Source of the DNA: Phycisphaerae bacterium
GTDB lineage: Bacteria > Planctomycetota > Phycisphaerae > UBA1845
Reading direction: 5' to 3'
DNA: 46,763 nucleotides
Assembly: GCA_013360585.1 (NCBI GenBank)
Contig: JABWBH010000035.1
Span: 1-46,763, forward strand
In this document: piece after piece, positions 31,627-40,164 of the stretch
Position numbering within the stretch: position 1 is the first letter of the stretch
How the letters are laid out: each line of letters opens with the position of its first letter
The notes under the pieces: model-generated
What the model saw: the letters and a program-made list of their open reading frames with translations, nothing else
Told to the model about the DNA's origin: nothing
The model's database searches: none
Made by a program: the position numbers and the translations under genes

Positions 31627-33429
31627 ATGCACGACATTTCGCTTATCACGACGATCGCCGCAGGGTTCACGGGGGCGTGGATCTTCGGGTTGCTCACGCA
31701 GCGTCTCGGGATGTCTCCGATCGTCGGGTATCTGCTGGCGGGGGTGCTGATCGGTCCGCACACGCCGGGATTCACCGCGGACGTGAAACTGGCGCAGCAG
31801 CTCGCGGAAGTCGGGGTCATCCTGCTGATGTTCGGTGTCGGGCTGCACTTCCACCTGAAGGACTTGCTCGCGGTCCGGCGGATCGCAATTCCGGGGGCGC
31901 TGGGGCAAAGTCTCGTCGCCACCGTCTGCGGGATCCTCATTTACTCGGCGTTGGGGATGTCCTCCCGATCGGGGCTGGTGCTGGGGATGGCGATGGCCGT
32001 GGCGAGCACGGTCGTCCTTATGCGCGTTCTGATGGATGCTCACGCGCTCAACTCCCCGGAAGGACATGCGGCGGTCGGCTGGCTGATCGTCGAGGACATT
32101 CTCACGGTGTTGCTGCTGGTGCTGATTCCGGTGCTGGCCGGAAAGCCGGCGTCGGACGCGATGGGGCAAGCGGAGGCGCCGGCGGGCGCACTGGCGTTCT
32201 GGAAGGCGCTGGGGATAAGCCTTCTGAGGCTGGGAGCGCTGGTGGCGCTGGTGATGTTCGCCGGGTCGAAGATTCTGCCGCGGATCCTGGTGGCGGTTGT
32301 GCGTTTGCGGTCCCGGGAGTTGTTCACGCTGACGGTGCTGGTGATCGCGGTGGCGGTGGCGGCGGGGTCTTACGTGATTTTCGGGGCGTCGATGGCGCTG
32401 GGGGCGTTCCTCGCCGGGATGGTGGTGGCGCAGTCTCCGGTGAGTCATCAGGCGGCGGCGGACGCCCTCCCGATGCGCGACGCTTTCGCCGTTCTTTTCT
32501 TTGTGTCGGTGGGCATGTTGTTCGACCCGCGGTTCCTTTTCGAGGAACCGGTGATGATTCTCGCGGCGCTGGGGATCATTCTCGTCGCGAAACCGCTGGC
32601 GGCGCTCTTCATTGCCGCCGTGCTGGGATACCCGGCGCGCACCGGGCTGACGGTCGCGCTGGGGCTGGCCCAGATCGGCGAGTTTTCGTTCATCCTCTCG
32701 GACCTCGCGCGGCAGCACGGGTTGATGCCGGAAGCCGGAGGCAGTGTGCTCGTCGCGGCGGCGATCCTGTCGATCTCGATCAACCCGCTGATTTTCCGCT
32801 GGCGACCGGCGCTGGAGGCGCGACTTCAGCGGTCGCCGGTGCTGTGGCGTCTGATCAACGGACGGGCGGCGCGGCGCGCCGCGCGGGCCAACGTGGACAC
32901 CGCGTACGCCCTGGCGACGCCGGAGGAGCGGGCGTCGGCGACGTTGGCGGAGCGTGGGCTGGCGATCGTCGTCGGATACGGACCGGTGGGGCGCTCGGTG
33001 GATGCGATCCTCCGCGAAGGCGGGCTGAACACCGTCATTATCGACCTTAACATGGACACCGTGTTCGAGCTTCGGGAGCAGGGACGTGCGGCGATCTTCG
33101 GGGATGCTTCAAGCCCCGGCATCCTTGAACAAGCCGGACTGGCCCGGGCGTCGCACCTGGTTGTGACGCTCCCGCATTCGACGGATCGGGCCGCCGTGGT
33201 CGCCACCGCCAGGCAGCTTAACCCGGATGTGCGGTTGCTGGTGCGGGCGAGGTATCTGCGCGAGCGCGGACACCTGATGCAGGCGGGGGCGACGCAGATC
33301 GTGTTTGAAGAAGCGGAGGCCGCCGTGGCGCTGTCGCGCCTCGTGCTGATCGAGACGGGCGCCGACCCGGACCGGACAGCGCGGGCGATCCACGTTCTCC
33401 GCGCGAACCTGGATGAGCAGGCCGGTTGA
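31627..33429 (+). CDS. ybaL: YbaL-type monovalent cation:proton antiporter
   Basis: The 600-residue product belongs to the CPA2 (KefB-like) family. Twelve or so membrane segments fill the first 400 residues, with LGMSPIVGYLLAGVLIGPHT, GVILLMFGVGLHF, LPMRDAFAVLFFVSVGMLFD and GLAQIGEFSFIL all present and closely matching E. coli YbaL. The C-terminal part is an NAD-binding RCK (TrkA-N) domain with the Rossmann motif IVVGYGPVGRSVD and an aspartate at the end of the second strand (VIIDLNMD), followed by FGDASSPGILEQAG. The cargo is probably K+ or Na+ in exchange for protons. It is followed after 56 bases by the two ABC permeases and may be co-transcribed with them. Confidence 0.93.
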   Translation: MHDISLITTIAAGFTGAWIFGLLTQRLGMSPIVGYLLAGVLIGPHTPGFTADVKLAQQLAEVGVILLMFGVGLHFHLKDLLAVRRIAIPGALGQSLVATVCGILIYSALGMSSRSGLVLGMAMAVASTVVLMRVLMDAHALNSPEGHAAVGWLIVEDILTVLLLVLIPVLAGKPASDAMGQAEAPAGALAFWKALGISLLRLGALVALVMFAGSKILPRILVAVVRLRSRELFTLTVLVIAVAVAAGSYVIFGASMALGAFLAGMVVAQSPVSHQAAADALPMRDAFAVLFFVSVGMLFDPRFLFEEPVMILAALGIILVAKPLAALFIAAVLGYPARTGLTVALGLAQIGEFSFILSDLARQHGLMPEAGGSVLVAAAILSISINPLIFRWRPALEARLQRSPVLWRLINGRAARRAARANVDTAYALATPEERASATLAERGLAIVVGYGPVGRSVDAILREGGLNTVIIDLNMDTVFELREQGRAAIFGDASSPGILEQAGLARASHLVVTLPHSTDRAAVVATARQLNPDVRLLVRARYLRERGHLMQAGATQIVFEEAEAAVALSRLVLIETGADPDRTARAIHVLRANLDEQAG

Positions 33430-33485
33430 CCGCGGAGCCCGGGGGGCGCGGCGTGCGATGCACAGCCGGCGTCCGGAGAGGCGAC

Positions 33486-34382
33486 ATGAGGCACGGGGGG
33501 CGCAGCATCGCAGGCTACGTGTTCGTCGCCCCGGCGACTTTGTATCTGATCGTGTTCGCTTTTCTTCCGATGGGCGTTGCCGCCTGGTCGAGCCTGCACC
33601 GTCATCATCTCGTCCGGGCGGAGGCACGTTACGTCGGCCTCGGCAATTACAAAGAACTCGCGGCCGACCCTTTCTTCCGCAATGCCGCGTGGAACTCGCT
33701 GATGTTCGTGGGGATGGCGGTTCCGCTGGGGATGATCCTGGCGTTGGTTGCGGCGCTGCTCGTCAATGAGAAAGTGCGCGGCGCCGCGTGGTTCCGCACG
33801 ATCTTCTTCATCCCGGCGGTGAGTTCGCTGGTGGCGTTGTCGATGGTGTGGACGTGGGTGTACCTGCCGGACCGGGGGTTGATCAACGCGGGGCTGAAAC
33901 TGCTGGGATTCTCGGGGGACACGGATTTCCTCCGGGACACGCGGTGGGCGCTGCCGGCGCTGGTATTCATGAGCGCGTGGATCGGGCTGGGACCGAGGAT
34001 GATCATTTTTCTCGCCGGGTTGCAGGGCGTTCCGCGATCGCTGCATGAAGCGGCGGAGCTGGACGGGTGCGGCGCGTGGGGGCGGTTTCGAAACATCACG
34101 TGGCCGACGCTGCTGCCGACGACGTTCTTCGTCTTCGTGACCTCCACGATCGCGTGTTTCAAGCTCTTCACCGAGGTCTACGTCATGACCCAGGGTGGTC
34201 CGCGGCGCACGACGGACGTCCTCGCGTATCACATCTTCAAGACGGCGTGGACCGAGTTCGAGGTAGGCAAGGCCTGCGCGCAGTCGTACGTCCTCTTCGG
34301 GATCATCCTGCTGGCGGCCTTGGCGCAGTTCGCGTGGATGCGCCGGCAGGTCCGCCAGGCCGAGGAAGGAGCCGCGGGGTGA
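33486..34382 (+). CDS. ABC transporter permease, MalF/UgpA type
   Basis: The 298-residue product has six membrane segments and the conserved binding-protein-dependent permease EAA loop, EAAELDGCGAWGRFRNITWP, near residue 200, where the ATPase docks. The N-terminal GYVFVAPATLYLIVFAFLP and the PGxxxNP-like YLPDRGLINAGLK stretch fit the carbohydrate uptake family. ATG 33486 has a GGAGAGG site about 4-10 bases upstream; the frame extends to 33426. Its stop codon overlaps the GTG start of the next permease by 4 bases. No ATPase or substrate-binding protein gene is adjacent, so substrate choice cannot be inferred. Confidence 0.93.
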   Translation: MRHGGRSIAGYVFVAPATLYLIVFAFLPMGVAAWSSLHRHHLVRAEARYVGLGNYKELAADPFFRNAAWNSLMFVGMAVPLGMILALVAALLVNEKVRGAAWFRTIFFIPAVSSLVALSMVWTWVYLPDRGLINAGLKLLGFSGDTDFLRDTRWALPALVFMSAWIGLGPRMIIFLAGLQGVPRSLHEAAELDGCGAWGRFRNITWPTLLPTTFFVFVTSTIACFKLFTEVYVMTQGGPRRTTDVLAYHIFKTAWTEFEVGKACAQSYVLFGIILLAALAQFAWMRRQVRQAEEGAAG

Positions 34383-35218
34383 TCCGGAAAGGGCTGACCT
34401 ATCTGATGCTCGCGGCGTTCGCGGCGTTCACCCTGGCGCCGCTGCTGTGGATGGTGCTGGTGTCGCTTCGTCCGGCCGGTTCGGAGCTGCCGACGTTCCC
34501 GGCGCTGGTCGAAGGTGTCTGCTGCGGCGCGTTTCACTGGGAGAATTACGCCTATGTCCTGGGCTTCCGCGAGCTTCCCGTCGCGCGGTTCGCCTGGAAC
34601 AGCGTCGTCGTGACCTGCGGCGTCGTGGGGTTTCAGCTTGTCTTGTGCTCCACGGCCGCCTACGCCTTCGCCCGGATCCCGTTTCCGGGGCGAGGCCCGC
34701 TTTTCGCCGTGTTTCTTCTGACGATGATGATTCCGTCGCAGGCGATGATCGTCCCGCTTTTTCTGGTCGTGAAGGAGCTGGGCTGGCTGAACACCTACGC
34801 CGGATTGATCATTCCCTACCCTTATCTTTCCACCGCGTTCGGGACGTTCCTGCTGCGGCAGTTCTTCGCCGCCGTCCCGAAAGCGCTGGATGACGCCGCG
34901 CGCATCGACGGATGCGGACACTTCGGCGTCTTCCGCCACGTGATCCTGCCCTCATCGAAACCGGCGCTGGCGACGATCGCCGCCTTCGCCTTCATCTGGA
35001 CGTGGACCGACTTTTACTGGCCGCTGCTTTCCACCAGTTCCGTCCGGATGCGCACCCTCGAGGTCGGATTGTCGGTCTTCAAGCACGCTTACGGCATGAC
35101 GAACTGGCCGCTCCAGATGACCGCCGCGGTGATGGTCACGACGCCGGTGCTGGTGATGTTCCTCCTGCTCCAGCGATTCTTCGTCCGCGGTGTAGTCATG
35201 TCCGGCATCAAGGGCTGA
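34379..35218 (+). CDS. ABC transporter permease, MalG/UgpE type
   Basis: The 279-residue product has six membrane segments and the EAA loop DDAARIDGCGHFGVFRHVIL (about residues 172-191), which matches the second permease of sugar transporters. The start is GTG 34379, overlapping the upstream gene's TGA, with AAGGAG 7 bases ahead, so it is translationally coupled to its partner; the ATGs further in would remove part of the first membrane segment. It would form a heterodimer with the preceding permease. The ATPase and binding protein must be encoded elsewhere. The next gene converges. Confidence 0.92.
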   Translation: MIRKGLTYLMLAAFAAFTLAPLLWMVLVSLRPAGSELPTFPALVEGVCCGAFHWENYAYVLGFRELPVARFAWNSVVVTCGVVGFQLVLCSTAAYAFARIPFPGRGPLFAVFLLTMMIPSQAMIVPLFLVVKELGWLNTYAGLIIPYPYLSTAFGTFLLRQFFAAVPKALDDAARIDGCGHFGVFRHVILPSSKPALATIAAFAFIWTWTDFYWPLLSTSSVRMRTLEVGLSVFKHAYGMTNWPLQMTAAVMVTTPVLVMFLLLQRFFVRGVVMSGIKG

Positions 35219-35244
35219 TCCGCGTCACTCCGCGGCGACGACGA

Positions 35245-35273
35245 CTCTTCTCTCCGGTCAGGCCGGCGAAGAG
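35245..35273. other. Interrupted inverted repeat after the permease gene
   Basis: CTCTTC (35245-35250) pairs with GAAGAG (35268-35273), with CCGG (35254-35257) and CCGG (35263-35266) inside. It lies between converging genes 27 bases after the permease stop and could stabilise or end the message. There is no T-run. Confidence 0.3.
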
Positions 35274-35326
35274 GCCGCTGCTGCGTCAGGTCGTTGCGGA
35301 TCGCACCAAGCGGGCGCTGCGGCGCG

Positions 35327-35521
35327 TCAGCGATTGACGCCCCACAGATCGTTGGTGAACTGCGTCACCACGATGTTGAGCATCCCGTTGATCGCGGTGC
35401 GCATGCCGCCGGCAAGTTGCGTCTGGAGATCGTTAGTCGTGCAAGGCCCCAAGGCGGCGAACGCCGAACCGCTTATCACGCTGACCACGATGAACTTCCT
35501 TAAAACCTTCGTGCTGCGCAT
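35327..35521 (-). CDS. Very small exported protein
   Basis: The 64-residue product starts with a signal peptide (MRSTKVLRKFIVVSVISGSAFA, cleavage after AFA). A short mature segment follows (LGPCTTNDLQTQLAGGMRTA, INGMLNIVVTQFTNDLW) with one cysteine and an amphipathic helix-like rhythm. Proteins of this size and ending are recognisable to me only as hypothetical planctomycete proteins. ATG 35521 has a GGAAGG site about 6 bases upstream; the frame extends to 35554. It is downstream of the porin gene on the same strand with a 151-base gap holding two hairpins. The function is unknown. Confidence 0.62.
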   Translation of the reverse strand: MRSTKVLRKFIVVSVISGSAFAALGPCTTNDLQTQLAGGMRTAINGMLNIVVTQFTNDLWGVNR

Positions 35522-35592
35522 GTCACACCTTCCGGAAAACCAACAGAAATCCACTTGTCCTGAGCGGCAGGCTCATCGCATCAACATGAATC

Positions 35593-35636
35593 GCGGACCT
35601 CCGGTCCGCACGGACCCGGGGGCGCTCCACAGCGCC
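35593..35636 (-). other. Two hairpins between the porin and the small gene
   Basis: GCGGACC (35593-35599) pairs perfectly with GGTCCGC (35603-35609) around TCC, and GGCGCT (35621-35626) pairs with AGCGCC (35631-35636) around CCAC. On the leftward porin message they lie 36 to 79 bases after the stop. They may serve as a terminator without a T-run, or protect the 3' end. Confidence 0.4.
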
Positions 35637-35672
35637 GATTCAAATGCGGGAAGCCTGCAACTCCCCACCTCA

Positions 35673-37220
35673 TCAGAACTTGAATGCGTACTGCACATAA
35701 AACAAATCCGCATCCTCGCTGGGGCGCGTTCGGATGATGAACGTACTGTCCCAGAAGTGAGACCACCCGAACAGCATTGAGGAATGCGTGTCGATCTGCC
35801 AGGCGAGCGTCACGTCAAGCTCGTGACCGATCTCGGAACCGCTGTGACCCGTGGGGTCCCGACGGACGACCGCTCCGCCCGCGTCATACATGGCGTCGCG
35901 TTCGGCGTTCAGCCAGAACGTGTGATACCACAACCCTGTCTTGAGCTTGTCCGGAATCGGGGACGCAGTCAGATTGACATTGACGGCGTGGACGTTCTGG
36001 CGACCGATCAAATCGAGATAACCGAAGTAGGCGTGCCCGAGAGGAAAGAGCTGATCAAACGTTCCGACCTTGCCGTCACGCGGGTGCTCATCGCCGCTGG
36101 CCCAGTCGAAGCCGGCGCCGATCCGCGGCTTCCAGCCGCAATCGGCCAACGTATAGCCCGTATCCACGAGCCAGCTCCACGCCTGGATCGTGTCTCCCGC
36201 CCATCGACCCCACTGCCCCGACAACTCGGCCTCGTAGTCCCAGTTGCCGGTCTTGCCCCAGAAGCGGCTCCCCAGGGTCAGGCGCGTGACGTCCCCACCC
36301 TTGCCGTTGGGGTTCAGCCGGATCGGACCGCGGGGCGTCACCCGATCCCGCGTGTCATCCACGCCGAAGAAATACACATCCACGCCGTGGCGGGGGATTC
36401 CCTTGTAAGTCACGTACAGCCCGTAGAGATCGTAGTCCTCCTCATAGTGGTCCATCCGGGCGCCGTGGGCGAACACCGGTTTGGCGTAGAACACGTCCGC
36501 GTCCCACTGCTCGCCTTTCCAGAAGATCTTCACGGCGTCAAACCGCCTGCGGACATTGGCCCAGTCCAGAGGCGAGATCAATCGCTCCTTTCCGTAAGCC
36601 ATTTCCTGGCGTCCGATCCGCACCGTCAGCTTGGAGCCGCCGCCGAAGGGTTTGATGTCGAAGAACAACTGATGAAGGTCGTTGCGGTTTTCGTCGATCG
36701 GACGGTCCGGGAGGTTCCGGTCTTCCTCATGCGCGACGATGAACTGCGCAAAAACACGCGCCCAGTCCTCATATTTCAGGTCGAAGTGCAGCAGGTAGCG
36801 GTAGAGCTGAAAGGTATCCTGAGTGATGTAGGCTCGGTTGAAGTTCTTGTTAGTCTCGGCCTCGAGCCGGAAACGAAACTCCCCGCCGATGCTCAACCTC
36901 AGATCCTCGCCGAGATGAATGTTCTTGATCGGGTTAAAGAAATCCGCCTGATAGGAATCCGGCGGACCGTCGAGGTACGAAAAATCATCGTCGTACCTCA
37001 GGTTCATGTACTTGGGCTTGCGAAGCTCGGGCTTGGCTGGTTCGGCCGGAGGCGGCGCTTCGGCGGGCTTGGCCGCCTCGGACGCAGCGGGCGGCGACTC
37101 CTGTTCCTGTGGCCGATGTCCGCTCGCCGGAGCAACCCAGCCGGCGGACACGCCCGGAATCAGACCGCAGGCTACGCCCCCCACCCACGCCATCCCGAGC
37201 CGTCGCCGCTGATGCTTCAC
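35673..37220 (-). CDS. Outer-membrane porin, alginate-export type
   Basis: The 515-residue product has a signal peptide (GMAWVGGVACGLIPGVSA, residue 26) and a Pro/Ala/Glu-rich spacer. The rest is a long beta-barrel region rich in alternating aromatic strands (LRLSIGGEFRFRLEAE, YRYLLHFDLKYEDWARVFAQ, KLTVRIGRQEMAYGKERL, DAVKIFWKGEQWDADVFY) and ends in a Phe, VQYAFKF, as barrel proteins do. The R-x-G-RQE motif fits the alginate export (AlgE-like) porin family. The start is GTG 37220, because GGAGG lies 6 bases before it and the signal peptide begins there. The upstream in-frame sequence to 37673 is not protein-like. The cargo is probably an anionic polysaccharide or oligosaccharide, by family analogy only. 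Confidence 0.87.
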   Translation of the reverse strand: MKHQRRRLGMAWVGGVACGLIPGVSAGWVAPASGHRPQEQESPPAASEAAKPAEAPPPAEPAKPELRKPKYMNLRYDDDFSYLDGPPDSYQADFFNPIKNIHLGEDLRLSIGGEFRFRLEAETNKNFNRAYITQDTFQLYRYLLHFDLKYEDWARVFAQFIVAHEEDRNLPDRPIDENRNDLHQLFFDIKPFGGGSKLTVRIGRQEMAYGKERLISPLDWANVRRRFDAVKIFWKGEQWDADVFYAKPVFAHGARMDHYEEDYDLYGLYVTYKGIPRHGVDVYFFGVDDTRDRVTPRGPIRLNPNGKGGDVTRLTLGSRFWGKTGNWDYEAELSGQWGRWAGDTIQAWSWLVDTGYTLADCGWKPRIGAGFDWASGDEHPRDGKVGTFDQLFPLGHAYFGYLDLIGRQNVHAVNVNLTASPIPDKLKTGLWYHTFWLNAERDAMYDAGGAVVRRDPTGHSGSEIGHELDVTLAWQIDTHSSMLFGWSHFWDSTFIIRTRPSEDADLFYVQYAFKF

Positions 37221-38104
37221 GGTGGACCTCCGCTTTTCCTTGCTCAAACACAACCATCCCTGCACGGGGCGATCGACATGAACGAGGCATGTCAGAGCTT
37301 CGCAACGGGTGCGGCCAAGCCTCCCCTTCTCAACGGCGACATCAGGTTTCGTCGAACACCGGTGCGAGGCAGCAGCGCTCAGGGCTGGATCGATGAACCG
37401 GAGCATCCTTCGCCCTGCACAGATCATCGAGACAGAACGTACGGTTGAGATATCGGCGCGCCTGCGATGGTTGCACCAGCAATTCGGATTCCTCGACGGA
37501 AGACCGCTTCCTGCCGACGACGCCCCGCCCGCGCCACGCATCGCAGGACGGATTCCTTCAACGGCGGTTCGGAGCAATTCGCATGCCGTCTTCGAGTGAG
37601 CACCATCCGGAATCGGCACATGTTCAACTCGCACGCAAGACGGCCGATCTTCGCTTGACATCCCGCCGCTCAAAGAACTGGCTGCGCGATTTGGCTACGC
37701 CGGTGGAAAATCCATCAACGACAACCTGCGCCGTTTCACAGGGTTCGGGCGGGTCGATGCGGTCGCGGGAGAACCGCGAAGCCGCCGCCACCGCACGAGG
37801 CGTCGATCCCCGGTCGACGGTTGACGATGAGGCTTACCTCCCGGAACCGGTCTCACAGGCCTGCCCTGTCCGCAGCACGTTCTGTTGCACCCCGTTACAA
37901 CGGTTGCCGACTTTCTGATGAACGCGCCCTTTCTGAAATGCGACACCGAGACTCCTTCGCGTTGTGAACAGGCCGACGATGTCATTCGGGCGCCGGTGGA
38001 GTGTCGCCGGAGGGGGTTGCGGTGAAGACAGCGCTCGGTTTTGTCCGATAAGCGCGTGACGGTTTCAGAGGAGCGAGGCGGAAGGATGAGGCGCGGGAGC
38101 GGCG
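37221..38104. other. Gene-poor stretch before fliM
   Basis: These 884 bases contain several overlapping ORFs on both strands but none with a believable start, ribosome-binding site and family motif together. The first part is the promoter and leader of the porin. The middle holds a possible decayed HTH fragment (listed separately). The last part is slightly less GC-rich and leads into fliM. It may be a degraded gene or a regulatory spacer. Confidence 0.45.
37600..37824 (+). pseudogene. Possible decayed helix-turn-helix fragment (uncertain)
   Basis: A plus-strand frame bounded by stops at 37597 and 37822 has no usable start. It includes DIPPLKELAARFGYAGGKS followed by INDNLRRFTG, which resembles the second helix-turn-helix of AraC-type regulators (LAARxGF...FxRxFRRxTG). 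The rest is Arg-rich and featureless. This could be a remnant of a regulator gene or a chance match. Confidence 0.2.
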
Positions 38105-39115
38105 ATGTCGGAAGTGCTGGATCAGAGTGAAATCGACGCCCTGCTTGCGGCGGCGGGAACCTCGGGCGTGGAGGAAACTCCCGCGGCGGCGGAACGCGTC
38201 CCTCGGGCGGGCGCTGCGGCGGCGACGGTCAAACCGTATGACTTCAAGCGTCCGGAGCGCGTCAGCAAAGAGCAGATGCGCGCGCTGGAGGCGATTCATG
38301 AGACGTTCGCCCGGAACCTCGGCGCGTCGCTGTCCGGGTTCCTGCGTACGATCGTCGAAGTCCGCGTCGCCACGGCCGAGCAGCTCACTTACAGTGAATT
38401 CATCCACGCCCTCCCCAACCCGACGAACTTCAATCTCCTCTCCGCCGAGCCGCTGCAGGGGCAGCTCTGCCTCGAGCTAAGCCCGATCATCATCTACCCG
38501 ATCATTGACCGCCTGCTGGGCGGATCCAGTTCGGAAGTGTTCATTCCCCAGCGTCCGCTGACGCTGATCGAGCTTCGGCTCGTGCGGTGCATTACCGACC
38601 GCGCGGTGGCGTCGCTCACCGAGGTCTGGAGCGAGCTGGTGGACGTCAAGTTCGAACTGCGCGAGGTGGAGAGCAACCCGCATCTGGTGCAGATCGTCGC
38701 GCCCAACGAAGTCGTGATCGTGCTGGGGATGGAGATCCGCCTCGGCAGCCGCGCGGGAACGATGAGCCTGTGCATCCCCTACAAGGTGATCGAGCCGGTG
38801 ATGGAGAAGCTGGCGTCCCAGGGGTGGGTGGCGTATCAGCGGCAGGCGGTATCCGAGAAGCGGGAGAAGGAGATCGCCCGGAACATCGCGGCGACCTGGG
38901 TGGATCTGCGAGCGTTTCTGGCGCAGACGACGATCACGGTCCGCGAGCTGAAGACGCTGGCTGCGGGCGACATCATCCAGACCGCCAAGCCGCGCACGGC
39001 GGACCTTATCCTTCAGGTCAACGGGTTGAATACGTTCGCCGGAGCGCTGGGGCGCCACAAGGATCACTTCGCGCTGCGCATCACGCGCCGTGCGGAGGTC
39101 GAAGAACCGCTTTGA
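38105..39115 (+). CDS. fliM: Flagellar motor switch protein FliM
   Basis: FliM is the C-ring subunit that binds phosphorylated CheY and switches flagellar rotation. The 336-residue product has the CheY-binding N-terminal motif QSEIDALLAAA (residues 7-17). A disordered Ala/Pro-rich linker follows, then the CheC-like middle domain with KEQMRALEAIHETFARNLG, YSEFIHALPNPTNF and IIYPIIDRLLGG. The C-terminal SpoA domain contains LRAFLAQTTITVRELKTLAAGD, then FAGALGRHKDHFALRI. Length and order are normal. No other flagellar gene is in the window. The gene start is ATG 38105, with a weak purine-rich leader. It converges with mqnD. Confidence 0.95.
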   Translation: MSEVLDQSEIDALLAAAGTSGVEETPAAAERVPRAGAAAATVKPYDFKRPERVSKEQMRALEAIHETFARNLGASLSGFLRTIVEVRVATAEQLTYSEFIHALPNPTNFNLLSAEPLQGQLCLELSPIIIYPIIDRLLGGSSSEVFIPQRPLTLIELRLVRCITDRAVASLTEVWSELVDVKFELREVESNPHLVQIVAPNEVVIVLGMEIRLGSRAGTMSLCIPYKVIEPVMEKLASQGWVAYQRQAVSEKREKEIARNIAATWVDLRAFLAQTTITVRELKTLAAGDIIQTAKPRTADLILQVNGLNTFAGALGRHKDHFALRITRRAEVEEPL

Positions 39116-39175
39116 TCCGCTCGGCGGAGGCCGGCGTCGCCCCGGTCGTCCGCGCCGCCACCGGACCGAGGGGAC

Positions 39176-40015
39176 TCAGCCGACGAATCTGATGTTCTTC
39201 GTTTCGGGCGTCAGGCCCGCGACGTGCGCCTGACGCAGGAGTTCGCGGACAGCCTCCCGCCCGGCGTCTCCGTAATCCACCGTCCAGTGATTAACGTACA
39301 TGCCGACGAACCGGTCCGCCTGATCGCGGAGGAGGTCGCGCCCGTATTTCAAGGCGTGTTCGACCGCTTCGGTACGATGTGCCAGACCGTATTCGATGCT
39401 GGATTTCAGGACGGCGGCGATTTCTTCAAGGTTGGCGGCGCCGAGATCCTTGCGGATCGCGTTGCCCCCCAGCGGCAGAGGCAGCCCCGTCCGCTCCTTC
39501 CACCACGCCCCGAGGTCGATGACGCAATGCAGGCCGTGACGGCGGTAGGTCAACTGCCCCTCGTGGATAATCAGCCCCGCATCAGCCTCGCCTGCCGCGA
39601 CGGCGTCGAGAATCTGATCGAACATGATCACGCGGTGGCGGAACGACCCGCGACCGAGGGCGAGGTTCACAGCGAGATACGCCGTCGTCATTTCTCCCGG
39701 GACGGCGATCAAGGCGCCGCGAAGACGGTCCGGGGCGAGCGGTTCGCGGGCGACGATCATCGGACCGTATCCGTCGCCCATGCTGGAGCCGCAGTTGGTC
39801 AGGGCGTAGCGGTCGGCAATGAAAGGAAAGGCGTGAATGCTGACCGCGGTGATGTCCAGTTCGGCGCGCAAAGCCCGCTCGTTGAGGGTTTGAATGTCCT
39901 GGAGGATGTGCTCGAACGTCCAGCCGCGGGCGTCCACCTTGTTTGCGGCGAGGCCGTAGAACATGAAGGCGTCGTCCGGGTCGGGACTGTGTCCGAGGGT
40001 CAGGTGTCGGTTCAT
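39176..40015 (-). CDS. mqnD: 1,4-dihydroxy-6-naphthoate synthase
   Basis: MqnD catalyses the last-but-few step of the futalosine route to menaquinone, turning cyclic dehypoxanthine futalosine into 1,4-dihydroxy-6-naphthoate. The 279-residue product shows the family start TLGHSPDPDDAFMFYGLA, then ITAVSIHAFPFIADRYAL, the GYGPMIV strand, ADAGLIIHEGQLTY and LGGNAIRKDL. These match the periplasmic-binding-protein-like MqnD fold. No MqnA, MqnB or MqnC is nearby. The start ATG 40015 is divergent from the phosphatase gene that starts at 40165. It indicates that the organism uses menaquinone made by the futalosine pathway. Confidence 0.93.
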   Translation of the reverse strand: MNRHLTLGHSPDPDDAFMFYGLAANKVDARGWTFEHILQDIQTLNERALRAELDITAVSIHAFPFIADRYALTNCGSSMGDGYGPMIVAREPLAPDRLRGALIAVPGEMTTAYLAVNLALGRGSFRHRVIMFDQILDAVAAGEADAGLIIHEGQLTYRRHGLHCVIDLGAWWKERTGLPLPLGGNAIRKDLGAANLEEIAAVLKSSIEYGLAHRTEAVEHALKYGRDLLRDQADRFVGMYVNHWTVDYGDAGREAVRELLRQAHVAGLTPETKNIRFVG

Positions 40016-40164
40016 GCTTCGATGTGGGCGTCGGCGGCGCGGCGGCCTACACTGGTCCGCCCCGGCGACGACGGGTATATTCCGCGCGCATTACATCCGC
40101 CGGGGGTCCGGCGGGCAAGCATTCCGCGGTCGGCGCCGCGACCGCACGCAGGGAGGTCGGGCTT

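Noticed and set aside
35784-37448. 554-codon plus-strand open frame
   Set aside because: It is antisense to the porin gene and has no recognisable motif; the minus strand has a signal peptide, barrel strands and a terminal Phe.
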